Positions 25,286 through 32,893 of a stretch of 41,431 nt of DNA are shown piece after piece. The stretch covers positions 1 to 41,431 of the forward strand of contig SVTG01000015.1 of NCBI GenBank assembly GCA_015063895.1, read 5' to 3'. Positions within the stretch are counted from its first letter, which is position 1. Each line of letters starts with the position of its first letter. Under the pieces are notes generated by a model. That model was not told the DNA's origin, searched no databases, and saw only the letters and a program-made list of their open reading frames with translations. This stretch comes from Oscillospiraceae bacterium (GTDB lineage: Bacteria; Bacillota; Clostridia; Oscillospirales; CAG-272). The translations under genes and the position numbers were made by a program.

Positions 25286-25525
25286 ATGGCACAGGAGGAG
25301 CGTGGAATACCGCTTGGCGCCGAGGAGCTGCTGCTGCGCTCGGGGGCTGCGGCGGTTGAGGTCATTGTTTCGCTGATGCAGGACAGCGGGATCAAGCCCG
25401 AGCTTCGTTTGAAGGCCGCGGAGAGCATTTTGGACCGTGCCTGCGGCAAACATGCCGTCCCTTCAGGTGGGGAGGGGGAGGGCGTGATACGCTTTGAGGG
25501 GGTGCTTGAGGAATGGAGCCGCTGA
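25286..25525 (+). CDS. Terminase small subunit-like protein
   Basis: 79 residues starting MAQEERG. I chose the ATG at 25286 over an in-frame GTG at 25277 because GAGGTGA lies 6 bases ahead of it and overlaps the GTG. The core VEVIVSLMQDSGIKPELRLKAAESILDRACGK resembles the short helical repeat found in many phage small-terminase and DUF5681-like proteins (LKAAE-ILDRA-GK/R). It overlaps the large-terminase gene by 13 bases, the classical terS-terL arrangement. It is shorter than usual TerS proteins (120-180 aa) and lacks a clear N-terminal HTH, so it may be only the oligomerisation part or a different adaptor. Confidence 0.6.
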   Translation: MAQEERGIPLGAEELLLRSGAAAVEVIVSLMQDSGIKPELRLKAAESILDRACGKHAVPSGGEGEGVIRFEGVLEEWSR

Positions 25526-26919
25526 TCTTTGAACGGCTACGCCGAGAGGTGCCCAATGCCCGTCAACGCGAGTTCTTTTGCTCAACGGCGCGCCACACGG
25601 CTTACGGCGGCGCGCGAGGGGGCGGCAAGTCGTGGGCAATGCGTCGTAAAATGGTGCTGCTCGCGATGCGCTATCCCTGCTTGCGATTGTTACTGCTGCG
25701 TAGAAGCCTCACGGAGCTGCGCGAAAATCACGTGCTGCCTCTACAGGCTGAGCTTGGCGGCTATGCCACCTTCAAGAAGGACGAGCGCGCTTTTATATTT
25801 CCAAACGGCTCGCGTCTGACGCTCGGCTACTGCGATTGCGATGCGGACGTGCTGCAATATCAGGGCGCCGAATACGACGTCATCGGTTTTGAGGAGGCGA
25901 CGCACTTCAAGGAAGAATGGATCGTGTTTATCTGCACGGCATTGCGCACCACAAAGCCGCATTTTTTCGCAAGGGTCTATTACACCTGCAACCCGGGTGG
26001 CGTCGGACACGCCTATATCAAGCGCTTGTTCATTGACCGCCGCTTTGAGAAAAACGAGGACGGGGCAGATTATGCCTTTATTCCTGCCGTGGTGTACGAT
26101 AATCACGTACTGATGCAGGCTGACCCCCAATACGTGAAGCGTCTGGAAGCATTGCCCGCACACAAGCGCCGCGCCCATCTTGAGGGTGATTGGAACGTCT
26201 ACGAGGGTCAGGTGTTTGAGGAGTTCCGAAACGATGCGGCACATTATCACGACCGTCTGTTTACCCACGTAATCGCCCCCTTTACGCCGCCGCGCGAGTG
26301 GCGTATTTATCGCTCGTTTGACTTTGGCTACGCTAAGCCCTTTTCTGTTGGCTGGTGGGCACGCGACGGTGACGGAAGGCTTTACCGTATTCTGGAGCTG
26401 TACGGCTGTGTGCGTGGCGAGCCCAACGTCGGTGTGCGCATGAGTCCTGAAGAAATTTTTCGTGAGATCGCACGCGTGGAGCGAGAGCATCCGTGGCTGG
26501 TAGGCAAGCAGATCACCGGTGTAGCTGACCCTGCTATTTGGGACGCCTCACGCGGTGAGGCCATCGCCGCTACGGCTGAGCGCTGTGGCGTATATTTTGA
26601 GCGCGGCGATAATCGGCGTGTGGCGGGCTGGATGCAGCTGCATAACCGTCTTTGCTTTGATAAAAACGGGGTGCCGATGCTTTACGTGTTTGCCGGGTGC
26701 AGCGAATTTATCCGTACGGTGCCCGTGCTGCAATACAGTCGCACGCACGCAGAAGACGTTGATAGCGATATGGAGGACCATATTGCCGATGAAACAAGAT
26801 ATCTTTGTATGATGGTGCCGATCGAAGCAAAGGTGCCCCCAAGACCGGTGGCGCTGCACGTCAGCGACCCACTCGACCGTGATATTACACATTACGTCTA
26901 TCGCCGTGAAGAGCGGTAG
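25513..26919 (+). CDS. Phage terminase large subunit
   Basis: ATP-driven DNA-packaging motor and nuclease of 468 residues. ATPase domain: Walker A GGARGGGKS (32-40), Walker B VIGFEEA (123-129), coupling motif YTCNPGG (157-163). RNase-H-like nuclease domain: first acidic residue in SFDFGYAKPF (D270), second in GVADPAIWD (about 347) and a third cluster in DMEDHIADETRY (about 430). All expected catalytic positions are present, so the enzyme looks functional. The start overlaps the TerS-like gene. Type resembles terminase_3/terminase_6 large subunits of clostridial phages. Confidence 0.93.
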   Translation: MEPLIFERLRREVPNARQREFFCSTARHTAYGGARGGGKSWAMRRKMVLLAMRYPCLRLLLLRRSLTELRENHVLPLQAELGGYATFKKDERAFIFPNGSRLTLGYCDCDADVLQYQGAEYDVIGFEEATHFKEEWIVFICTALRTTKPHFFARVYYTCNPGGVGHAYIKRLFIDRRFEKNEDGADYAFIPAVVYDNHVLMQADPQYVKRLEALPAHKRRAHLEGDWNVYEGQVFEEFRNDAAHYHDRLFTHVIAPFTPPREWRIYRSFDFGYAKPFSVGWWARDGDGRLYRILELYGCVRGEPNVGVRMSPEEIFREIARVEREHPWLVGKQITGVADPAIWDASRGEAIAATAERCGVYFERGDNRRVAGWMQLHNRLCFDKNGVPMLYVFAGCSEFIRTVPVLQYSRTHAEDVDSDMEDHIADETRYLCMMVPIEAKVPPRPVALHVSDPLDRDITHYVYRREER

Positions 26920-26933
26920 GGAAAGGAAACAAA

Positions 26934-28655
26934 ATGAGAAAAAAGAATGCAATTGGCAAGGCGGAGATCCGCTGTGCCATGGAGGAGCTGCTGAGCTTTC
27001 GCCGTGCCCAGGAGGGGTTTTTATCGCGTGTGCGCGATGAGGAGGAATGGTACCGACTGCGCGTGATGCCGTCTCCTACACAAAACAGTAACGGTGAGGT
27101 TTTTGCGCCTACCTCTGCGTGGCTTTTTAACGCACTGATGCAAAAGCACGCAGATCTGATGGAGAATCTGCCAACGGCCGTGTGCTTGCCGCGCGAGGAG
27201 AGCGACGAGGCAGATGCCCGCGCGCTTTCCGACATCTTGCCCGTGATCCTTACGCGTGCCGGCTTTGAGGGCGCTTATTCGGATAATATGTGGTATAAAT
27301 TGAAGCATGGCGTTTGTGCGTGGGGCGTGTTTTGGAACCCCACACTTGAAAACGGCATGGGTGATATTGACGTGCGCCGTGTGGAGCTGGGGAGCTTGTT
27401 CTGGCAGCCCGGGGTGCGCGATCTGCAGGATTCGCGTGCGGTATATTACGTGCAGGAGTGCGATATCAGCGCCTTGCGCGCCCGCTTTCCGCAGTACAGC
27501 GGCAAGGCGTGCGAGGGGATTGACGCTTTCTTTTTACCGAATGGGGAGAACGGTGAGCGTGTGATGGTTGTTGATTGGTACTACAAAAAGCACCTGCCAA
27601 ACGGGCGCACCTGCCTGCACTATTGCAAATTTGCAGGGGATACGGTGCTCTTTTCTACCGAAAACGAGCCTGCCTATGAAAACGGCTGGTACCAGCACGG
27701 ACGCTACCCCTTTGTGCTTGACGTGCTCTATCCGATCGAGGGAAGCACGCTTGGCTTTGGCGTGATTGCCGTCGGGCGTGATCCGCAGTCCTATATTGAT
27801 CGTATGGACCGCAATTTGCTTGAATACATGGATTGGGCCACTCGGGTGCGCTATTTCTGTAAGCGCAGCACGGGCATCAATGAGGAGGAGTTTTTAGACC
27901 TTTCAAGGCGCATCGTGTCAGTAGAGGGCGACCCCGACGAGGAGCGCTTGCGTCAGATCGAGATCAGTGCGCTCGATTCGGTCTGGTTGGATCTGAAAAA
28001 GGACAAAATCAAGGAGCTCAAGGAAACGACCGCAAACCGTGACGTGCTGCAGGGATCCACCGATACGGGGGTGACGGCAGCCGCTGCCATTGCCGCGCTG
28101 CAGGAGTCGGGAAATAAAACCATGCGTGACATGATCGGTGCTTCCTACCGTGCGTTTGAGTCGGTGGTATATATGATCATTGAGTGCATCAGACAGTTTT
28201 ATGGGGAGGCGCGTTGCTTCCGTATCCTCGGCAGGGAAGGCGAGCACCGCTATTTTACCTGGTCAAACGTGAATATGAAGGAGCAGTTGCTCGGTTACTC
28301 GGCCTCGGGTATGCCGCTGTCACGCTTGCCGATCTTTGATATTGAGGTGCGTGCCGAAAAGCAAGACCCGTACACACGCTATTCGTATAACGAACTGCTG
28401 AAAACGCTATACGGTATGGGGGTATTTCACCCCGAAAACGCCGCGGCAGCGCAAATCTTGCTGGGCGCTATGAGCTTCCCGGGCGTGCGTGAGCTGCGCG
28501 CTGAGCTCAGTCGGCACGCCGATAAGAGCGTGGGTGAAGCTAAGAACCGCACTGCTTCCGTGGGGGTGCCCGCAACGCCATCGGATCCAAGTGAGTACGC
28601 AAAAAAACGTGCCAGAAGCGTGCAGGAGCGCGCTAAGGAGAATGCCACGGTATGA
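26934..28655 (+). CDS. Phage portal protein
   Basis: 573 residues, forming the ring through which DNA enters the capsid. Supporting stretches are VRDEEEWYRLRV near the N-terminus, the beta-rich middle (GSLFWQPGVRDLQDSRAVYYVQECD), the long stem-helix region IDRMDRNLLEYMDWATRVRYF, and the conserved ETTANRDVLQGSTDTGVTAAAAIAALQESGNKTMRDMI segment typical of portals of short-tailed clostridial phages. AAAGGAAA precedes the ATG. It lies 14 bases after TerL and overlaps the Prp-like gene by ATGA. No truncation seen. Confidence 0.88.
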   Translation: MRKKNAIGKAEIRCAMEELLSFRRAQEGFLSRVRDEEEWYRLRVMPSPTQNSNGEVFAPTSAWLFNALMQKHADLMENLPTAVCLPREESDEADARALSDILPVILTRAGFEGAYSDNMWYKLKHGVCAWGVFWNPTLENGMGDIDVRRVELGSLFWQPGVRDLQDSRAVYYVQECDISALRARFPQYSGKACEGIDAFFLPNGENGERVMVVDWYYKKHLPNGRTCLHYCKFAGDTVLFSTENEPAYENGWYQHGRYPFVLDVLYPIEGSTLGFGVIAVGRDPQSYIDRMDRNLLEYMDWATRVRYFCKRSTGINEEEFLDLSRRIVSVEGDPDEERLRQIEISALDSVWLDLKKDKIKELKETTANRDVLQGSTDTGVTAAAAIAALQESGNKTMRDMIGASYRAFESVVYMIIECIRQFYGEARCFRILGREGEHRYFTWSNVNMKEQLLGYSASGMPLSRLPIFDIEVRAEKQDPYTRYSYNELLKTLYGMGVFHPENAAAAQILLGAMSFPGVRELRAELSRHADKSVGEAKNRTASVGVPATPSDPSEYAKKRARSVQERAKENATV

Positions 28656-28999
28656 TACACGTATATGCTGACCGCGAGGGGCAAAAATACCGCCTTTTGG
28701 CACAGGGACACGCCGATGACAGCGTATCTGACGGGGCCTTGGTCTGTGCTGCCGTATCGGCCTTGACAGGAGCTCTGCTGCAATTTGCAAGGAGCCGAGA
28801 ATGCTGTCGCTTTCTGCGTGCCTCTATGGCACACGGGCACATATTTTTCAGCTGCCGCGGAGGCTTAAAAAATGCATTTGAAATGACGGTTGCAGCGCTA
28901 TCTGCATTGGCGCAGCAATATCCCCGTCACATCTGTGTGATGGGTGCTGATAAAACAGGAGCGGTCTGCCCCTCGGGCAAGACCGCGGAAATGAGGTAA
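28652..28999 (+). CDS. Prp-family cysteine protease, probable prohead protease
   Basis: 115 residues of the ribosomal-processing cysteine protease (Prp/YsxB) family. The catalytic signature GHADDSVSDGALVCAAVSAL gives His20 and Cys32, with the 12-residue spacing of S. aureus Prp (His22/Cys34). Host Prp trims the N-terminus of ribosomal protein L27; in phage 80alpha host Prp also trims scaffold and capsid proteins. Here the gene sits between portal and scaffold, the usual place of a prohead protease, and both the following scaffold and capsid start with L27-like sequences. ATGA overlap with the portal gene. I infer capsid maturation as its job. Confidence 0.82.
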   Translation: MIHVYADREGQKYRLLAQGHADDSVSDGALVCAAVSALTGALLQFARSRECCRFLRASMAHGHIFFSCRGGLKNAFEMTVAALSALAQQYPRHICVMGADKTGAVCPSGKTAEMR

Positions 29000-29001
29000 A
29001 A

Positions 29002-29619
29002 ATGCAAACTCAATTTGTTTACAGTCTTTCGCTTTTTGGCGAAGGTCTTGAGGGTGGACAAGAAACGCCTGCACTCACCCCGCAGGCATCGGGCGAAGAG
29101 GCTGTTCCCGTCGCCGGGGAAGTAAACGACGAAACGCGGAGGGCGCACTTTAAAAGCATGATGGAGGGCGAATACAAGGATCTCTTTCAGGCATTTTTTC
29201 AGGAAACCTTTAATCGGCGTTTCAAAGAGCAAAAGGGTATGATGGAGGAGCTTGACCGCGCACGCCATGTTGTGAGCGCGGCGGCAGAACGCTACGGTAC
29301 ACGTGACGAGGAGGCACTTTGTGCCGCCATACGGGCGGAAAAGGAAGAAACGGCGTCGACAGAGGCGGCACCGAGTCCCCACCCGTCAGCATCGGGGGAA
29401 GCGACGAGCGCCGCCGCGATCGAAGCGGCGGTAGCACGCGCCCGAGAGGAGACCGAGCGTGCCGTGACAGACAGTATCCGTGCGCGTGGGCTGCGTCCCG
29501 CGGAAAATGCGTTGGCTCCCGGTGTCGGCGCAGGGATCCGCGGCGCCGCACGTCTGACGCGTGCTGAGCGTGCTGAAATGGCCCGCAGAGCCGCACGCGG
29601 CGAGCGTATTGAGTTCTAA
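29002..29619 (+). CDS. Phage capsid scaffold protein
   Basis: 205 residues, acidic and Ala/Glu-rich. A helical core FKSMMEGEYKDLFQAFFQETFNRRFKEQKGM (about 52-82) matches scaffold proteins of clostridial phages as I remember them; the C-terminus is basic (LTRAERAEMARRAARGERIEF), as expected for capsid binding. The N-terminus MQTQFVYSLSLFGEG carries a likely Prp site after F12 (YSLSLF-G). GAGGTAA lies just ahead of the ATG, inside the end of the prp-like gene, so the two are translationally coupled. It precedes the capsid gene. Confidence 0.82.
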   Translation: MQTQFVYSLSLFGEGLEGGQETPALTPQASGEEAVPVAGEVNDETRRAHFKSMMEGEYKDLFQAFFQETFNRRFKEQKGMMEELDRARHVVSAAAERYGTRDEEALCAAIRAEKEETASTEAAPSPHPSASGEATSAAAIEAAVARAREETERAVTDSIRARGLRPAENALAPGVGAGIRGAARLTRAERAEMARRAARGERIEF

Positions 29620-29650
29620 GGTGCCTTTTGCGAAAAAGAAAGGAAAAGGT

Positions 29651-31045
29651 ATGACAAAACAAGAAAACTATTTGAACCTGTATCGCTTCGGTGCGGGTGA
29701 AAACGTTAACACCACCGTGGGCTATACCGATGCCGAAACCGGTACGGTGACCTCTTACGTGGAGGGCGGTGGACTTTCCGATGAGATGCGCACGTATTAT
29801 GCGGATTATCTGATCGATAATGCAGAGCCCAATCTCATTCACGACCAGTTTGCCCAAAAGCACGCTATCCCGAAGAATGGCGGCAAATCGATCCGCTTCC
29901 GCAAGTACGATCCGCTGCCTAAGCTGACCGCTGCACTTTGCGAGGGTGTCACCCCCACGGGGCAGTCGCTCAATATGGGGGCGGTTGAGGCAACGGTGCG
30001 TCAGTACGGCGGCTACGTAGAGCTTTCCGACCTGCTGTTGCTGGCGGCGATCGACAACAATCTTGTGATGGCGACTAAGCTGCTTGGCTCTCAGGCGGGC
30101 AGAACGCTCGATACCATCACGCGTGAGGTGCTTTGCGGCGGTACTAACGTACAGTACGGCGAGGACGCCGTTACGGCGCGTTATCTGCTTGTGGGCGGTG
30201 CCGAGAGCGGTAACCACTATATGACGGTTGACTGCATCAAGCGCGCCGTGCGTTTCCTGAAAAATCAGAACGCCGAGAAGATCAACGGTGCTTACGCTTG
30301 CATCATTCACCCCGACTGCGCTTACGACCTTACCAACGATGCCAACTGGAAATATCCTCATCAGTACTGCGATACCAAGGAGCTCTATGAGGGTGAGATC
30401 GGTATGATCGAGGGTGTGCGCTTTGTGGAAAGCACCGAGGCAAAGGTCTTTCATGCGCCCGACCTTACCGCTACCTCCCGCACCATTGCTTGCCTTGCAA
30501 ACGCATACAGCACGCTGGAGAGCGCAGGTGCAGCTACGGCAGGATACGGCACGGGCTCTAAATATCGCCTGAAGATCGGCGTAGGAGCCAACGGGTACCG
30601 TGCTACCCCCGATATGGTGGGGCGTGCCGTGCTGATGTACGATGCCTCCGAGGCCTCCTGGCAGTATGCTGAGGTAACGGGTGCCGTATACAGCGAAACG
30701 GGCGATAACTATCTCTACTTTGACCGTCCTTTGGTCGCAGGAGGGATCGGCAGTACCGATATCGTTACCACGACCACGGATATTCTGTATCCCGGTGAGG
30801 CAGGCCTTGGCGGCCGTGACGTGTACGCGACTCTGGTGCTTGGCGATAATGCCTACGGTACGACCGAGCTGACGGGCGGTGGCTTGCAGCATATTGTCAA
30901 GCAGCTCGGCTCCGCCGGCACGGCTGACCCTCTGAACCAGCGCGCAACTGTCGGCTGGAAGGCTACCAAAGCCGCCGCACGTCTGGTGGAGGCCTTCATG
31001 GTACGTATTGAAACCGCTTCTACCTTTGAGGTGGGCGAAAATTAA
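29651..31045 (+). CDS. N4-gp56 family major capsid protein
   Basis: 464 residues, shell protein. Signatures of the N4-gp56 family are GGLSDEMRTYYADYLIDNAEPNLIHDQFAQKHAIPKNGGKSIRFRKYDPLPKLT, EGVTPTGQSLNMGAVEATVRQYGGYVELSDLLLLAAIDNN and ATKLLGSQAGRTLDTITREVLCGG. I chose the ATG at 29651 because an A/G-rich ribosome site (AAGAAAGGAAAAGG) precedes it; an upstream in-frame ATG at 29561 would overlap the scaffold end. The N-terminus MTKQENYLNLYRFGAG lines up with L27 LNLQFF-A, a likely Prp site after F13. A 10-bp hairpin follows the gene. Confidence 0.92.
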   Translation: MTKQENYLNLYRFGAGENVNTTVGYTDAETGTVTSYVEGGGLSDEMRTYYADYLIDNAEPNLIHDQFAQKHAIPKNGGKSIRFRKYDPLPKLTAALCEGVTPTGQSLNMGAVEATVRQYGGYVELSDLLLLAAIDNNLVMATKLLGSQAGRTLDTITREVLCGGTNVQYGEDAVTARYLLVGGAESGNHYMTVDCIKRAVRFLKNQNAEKINGAYACIIHPDCAYDLTNDANWKYPHQYCDTKELYEGEIGMIEGVRFVESTEAKVFHAPDLTATSRTIACLANAYSTLESAGAATAGYGTGSKYRLKIGVGANGYRATPDMVGRAVLMYDASEASWQYAEVTGAVYSETGDNYLYFDRPLVAGGIGSTDIVTTTTDILYPGEAGLGGRDVYATLVLGDNAYGTTELTGGGLQHIVKQLGSAGTADPLNQRATVGWKATKAAARLVEAFMVRIETASTFEVGEN

Positions 31046-31054
31046 CTGAACAAG

Positions 31055-31087
31055 CCCCGTATGCGCATTACCTGTGGGCATACGGGG
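31055..31087 (+). other. Strong hairpin after the capsid gene
   Basis: CCCCGTATGC (31055-31064) pairs perfectly with GCATACGGGG (31078-31087) around a 13-base loop. No T run follows, so full termination is unlikely. It may protect the capsid message or damp downstream expression. Confidence 0.6.
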
Positions 31088-31103
31088 TAAGAAAGGAGCA
31101 ATT

Positions 31104-31517
31104 ATGCAGACAACCGAAAAGGAAAAGGTAACGCTTGACGCCCTGCAAAAGGAGATCGAGGACTTGCGCGCTGAGTACGAAGCAAAGCTTGCTGCTATTC
31201 GTGACGACAAAGACGAGAGGGAAAAGCAGGCCGATGCGCAAAGCGCAAAATTCAAGCAATTTCTGCGTGAGCAGGAGGCGTGGCTCAATGAATACGTTGA
31301 GGTGCGTCTTTTCAAGGATAACGAAAAATATAAGGACGACGTTTACGTGGCCATCAACGGTAAAAACTGCGTCATTCGCCGCGGTGTCTGGACGCGTATC
31401 CGCCGCAAATTTGCGCTTTTGCTCGATCAGTCCGAAATCCAGGATCTGCGCACGGCTGAGCTGATGGAGCGCGAGGCAGGACGCTTTGCCGACGAGAGCC
31501 GCAGACGCGACGTGTGA
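31104..31517 (+). CDS. Coiled-coil phage structural protein, function unknown
   Basis: 137 residues starting MQTTEKEK; AAAGGAG lies 7 bases ahead, which decides this start over an earlier in-frame one inside the hairpin. The first ~65 residues are a charged coiled coil (LQKEIEDLRAEYEAKLAAIRDDKDEREKQ). The second part (DDVYVAINGKNCVIRRGVWTRIRRKFALLLDQSEIQD) resembles the short beta domain seen in proteins placed after N4-gp56 capsid genes. A capsid-associated or connector role is plausible but unproven. Confidence 0.72.
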   Translation: MQTTEKEKVTLDALQKEIEDLRAEYEAKLAAIRDDKDEREKQADAQSAKFKQFLREQEAWLNEYVEVRLFKDNEKYKDDVYVAINGKNCVIRRGVWTRIRRKFALLLDQSEIQDLRTAELMEREAGRFADESRRRDV

Positions 31518-31527
31518 GGTGAGTGCG

Positions 31528-31875
31528 ATGACGAAAACAGAAGTGCTGACCTTTGTGCAAAGCATCAAGCCGCATGAGCTTGAGGACGCGGTGATGCTGC
31601 GTTGGCTCGAGGAGCTGGAGAAAAAGATCGCTTGTGAGATCCACGGTAAATTTATGCGTGACGAACGATTTGTCAGCTTTGCACAGGATCAGTTGAGTGT
31701 GGCCGCGCCTTACGATAAGGTCTATTGGACCTATCTTATTGCGATGCTGGAGCTGGTAAAGGGTACGCCCGAGAGTTATGAATTTGCCAATGCCGTGTTC
31801 CGTGAGGCATATCAGGATTACGCCCGTCACGTGCAGCGTCGCGGCGGCTTCGGTAAGCGCCGTACGCCGCGCTAA
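31528..31875 (+). CDS. Head-tail connector-like protein
   Basis: 115 helical residues: MTKTEVLTFVQSIKPHELEDAVMLRWLEELEKKI, then VAAPYDKVYWTYLIAMLELVKGTPESYEFANAVFREAYQDYARHV. The pattern, with an N-terminal pair of helices, the conserved PYD-x-Y segment and the F(N/R)xAYQ-Y-A ending, is what I remember for adaptor-like proteins following N4-gp56 capsids in clostridial short-tailed phages. GAGGTGAG lies ahead of the ATG. It is the only candidate tail-interface gene in the island. Confidence 0.65.
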   Translation: MTKTEVLTFVQSIKPHELEDAVMLRWLEELEKKIACEIHGKFMRDERFVSFAQDQLSVAAPYDKVYWTYLIAMLELVKGTPESYEFANAVFREAYQDYARHVQRRGGFGKRRTPR

Positions 31876-31886
31876 AGGAGTGTTAT

Positions 31887-32240
31887 ATGCTGGAATTTAT
31901 TGGTGCAAATTGGGAGCTTGTCGGTATTTGCTTTGGCATTTTGGTCAACCTTGCAGGCCTCGTTTACAATATTTACCGCTTTTGCAGTGCGGGTAAGCTC
32001 AAGGCACTGCAAAATATGACCGCCCTCTTTGAAGCTGCGCGTGAATACGAGCTGCAGGCCGAAAAATATCAAGGGTATTCTTCGGCTGAAAAGCTTAACT
32101 ACGTGCTCTCGCGCCTGCGCGTCTTGGCAGGCGAGCTTGGCTGCACGTTTGATGAGGAGGAAATGGTCGCGCGCATCGAGGCGGATATTGCTTATGCCAA
32201 GGGTGTCAATGCCGCGCCGCACAACGACATGCTCGAGTGA
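31887..32240 (+). CDS. Holin-like membrane protein (LLH-type pattern)
   Basis: 117 residues. One hydrophobic segment near the N-terminus (about 6-31: GANWELVGICFGILVNLAGLVYNIYRF) is followed by an amphipathic, charged helical domain (LFEAAREYELQAEKYQGYSSAEKLNYVLSRLRVLAGELGCTFDEEEMVARIEADIAYAKG). The EK..YVL..L...G....DEE....IEA.I pattern is like the cytoplasmic part of LLH-family phage holins. AAAGGAG precedes the ATG. No endolysin gene follows. Past its TGA stop the same frame stays open for 34 more codons. Confidence 0.6.
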   Translation: MLEFIGANWELVGICFGILVNLAGLVYNIYRFCSAGKLKALQNMTALFEAAREYELQAEKYQGYSSAEKLNYVLSRLRVLAGELGCTFDEEEMVARIEADIAYAKGVNAAPHNDMLE

Positions 32241-32244
32241 AGTC

Positions 32245-32269
32245 ACGTCAAGCGCCGTGCACTTGACGT
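32245..32269 (+). other. Small hairpin after the holin-like gene
   Basis: ACGTCAAG (32245-32252) pairs perfectly with CTTGACGT (32262-32269) around a 9-base loop. It stands five bases past the holin-like stop and just ahead of a 24-codon frame. No T run follows. Confidence 0.4.
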
Positions 32270-32270
32270 C

Positions 32271-32345
32271 ATGGAGCAGGAAAACGGTCGCGAGATCATT
32301 GAGGCCGTGCTGAAAATATTGAAAGGAGTGGAAAAGCTATTTTGA
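32271..32345 (+). CDS. Possible 24-residue peptide
   Basis: ATG at 32271 opens a 24-codon frame, MEQENGREIIEAVLKILKGV then EKLF, a basic amphipathic helix by pattern. It is in frame with the holin-like gene upstream, separated by that gene's TGA, and overlaps the TTG start of the next gene by TTGA. No good ribosome site precedes it. It could be a coupled small peptide or simply the spacer that holds the next gene's AAAGGAG. Confidence 0.35.
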   Translation: MEQENGREIIEAVLKILKGVEKLF

Positions 32346-32788
32346 ATTATCAGGAGAAGGTCAGCACCCGTGCAGACGTGCGGGCGCTTTTTGAAAAGGT
32401 CAAGTCCAATCCTGCCGTGGCACAGTACCGCGGCTACACCGAAAGCAAGTCCTACGGCTGGGACGAGGCTGTTGACGATTACGTAAAATGCGAGGGCGAG
32501 GTATGGTTTGACAATCCCTCGTTTGACGCTTGCTTTGTGGAATCGCACGAGGCTGTCGGTGAGGAGGCTGAGCTGCTTGATGAAAAGCTGCAGGCAAGTG
32601 AGCAGACCGTGCTGATGCTTGAGAGTGAATGTGCGCGTCTGCGTGCAGCCTTGGAGGCAGCAAACGCAGAGACGGCAAATGCTCTGCTGGCACGCGATGA
32701 TGCCATTGCCGACAAAAATGCGGCCCATGCAATTCTTTGCAATTTGAGGGAAGTGCTTGAAAAGGTGCTTTCCTATAAGGCCGATTAA
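32342..32788 (+). CDS. Coiled-coil phage-island protein, TTG start, function unknown
   Basis: 148 residues, no family recognised. There is no ATG or GTG between the preceding in-frame stop at 32300 and residue 1, so the TTG at 32342 (AAAGGAG about 12 bases upstream) is the best start. The N-terminal ~75 residues are mixed with many aromatic residues (YRGYTESKSYGWDEAVDDYVKCEGEVWFDN); the rest is a long Ala/Glu-rich coiled coil (EEAELLDEKLQASEQTVLMLESECARLRAALEAANAETANALLARDDAIADKNAA). Last gene before the island's terminator. It might be a structural or anti-host accessory factor. Confidence 0.65.
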   Translation: MNYQEKVSTRADVRALFEKVKSNPAVAQYRGYTESKSYGWDEAVDDYVKCEGEVWFDNPSFDACFVESHEAVGEEAELLDEKLQASEQTVLMLESECARLRAALEAANAETANALLARDDAIADKNAAHAILCNLREVLEKVLSYKAD

Positions 32789-32805
32789 ACCGTAGCAACG
32801 GTGGG

Positions 32806-32835
32806 GTGCGCCGCACAAATGCGGCGCACTCTTTT
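32806..32835 (+). terminator. Terminator at the right end of the phage-derived island
   Basis: GTGCGCCGCA (32806-32815) pairs perfectly with TGCGGCGCAC (32820-32829) around CAAA, followed by TCTTTTC. It separates the island from the spoVA promoter four bases beyond. Confidence 0.85.
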
Positions 32836-32838
32836 CGT

Positions 32839-32867
32839 GTATAAAAAATGGTAAGACAGGCAAAATA
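32839..32867 (+). promoter_or_regulatory. Sigma-G-like forespore promoter for spoVAD
   Basis: -35 GTATA (32839-32843), 17-base spacer, -10 CAAAATA (32861-32867). The Bacillus sigma-G consensus is GHATR and CATWHTA, so there is one mismatch. It sits 27 bases upstream of spoVAD, a gene known to be under sigma-G. Confidence 0.6.
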
Positions 32868-32893
32868 AAAGAAAAAAGAGGGGGGACGGGGCA

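Larger units (their letters stand above)
23557..32829. mobile_element. Compact phage-derived island: repressor/ImmA plus packaging and capsid module, no tail or integrase
   Basis: From immA and xre on the minus strand to the terminator at 32829, the island holds control genes, TerS-like, TerL, portal, Prp protease, scaffold, N4-gp56 capsid, coiled-coil, connector-like and holin-like genes. I see no integrase, excisionase, replication, tail, endolysin or attachment repeat. All structural genes are open with good ribosome sites, which argues against simple decay. Exact ends are not defined; glpK on the left and spoVAD on the right are host genes. Confidence 0.7.

Noticed and set aside
29222-31315. 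697-residue minus-strand frame opposite scaffold and capsid
   Set aside because: Long only because the capsid gene uses few codons that give antisense stops; the capsid frame has clear N4-gp56 motifs.
23557-32829. Complete inducible prophage
   Set aside because: No integrase, replication, tail, endolysin or attachment repeats could be found, so only a partial or capsid-only element is supported.
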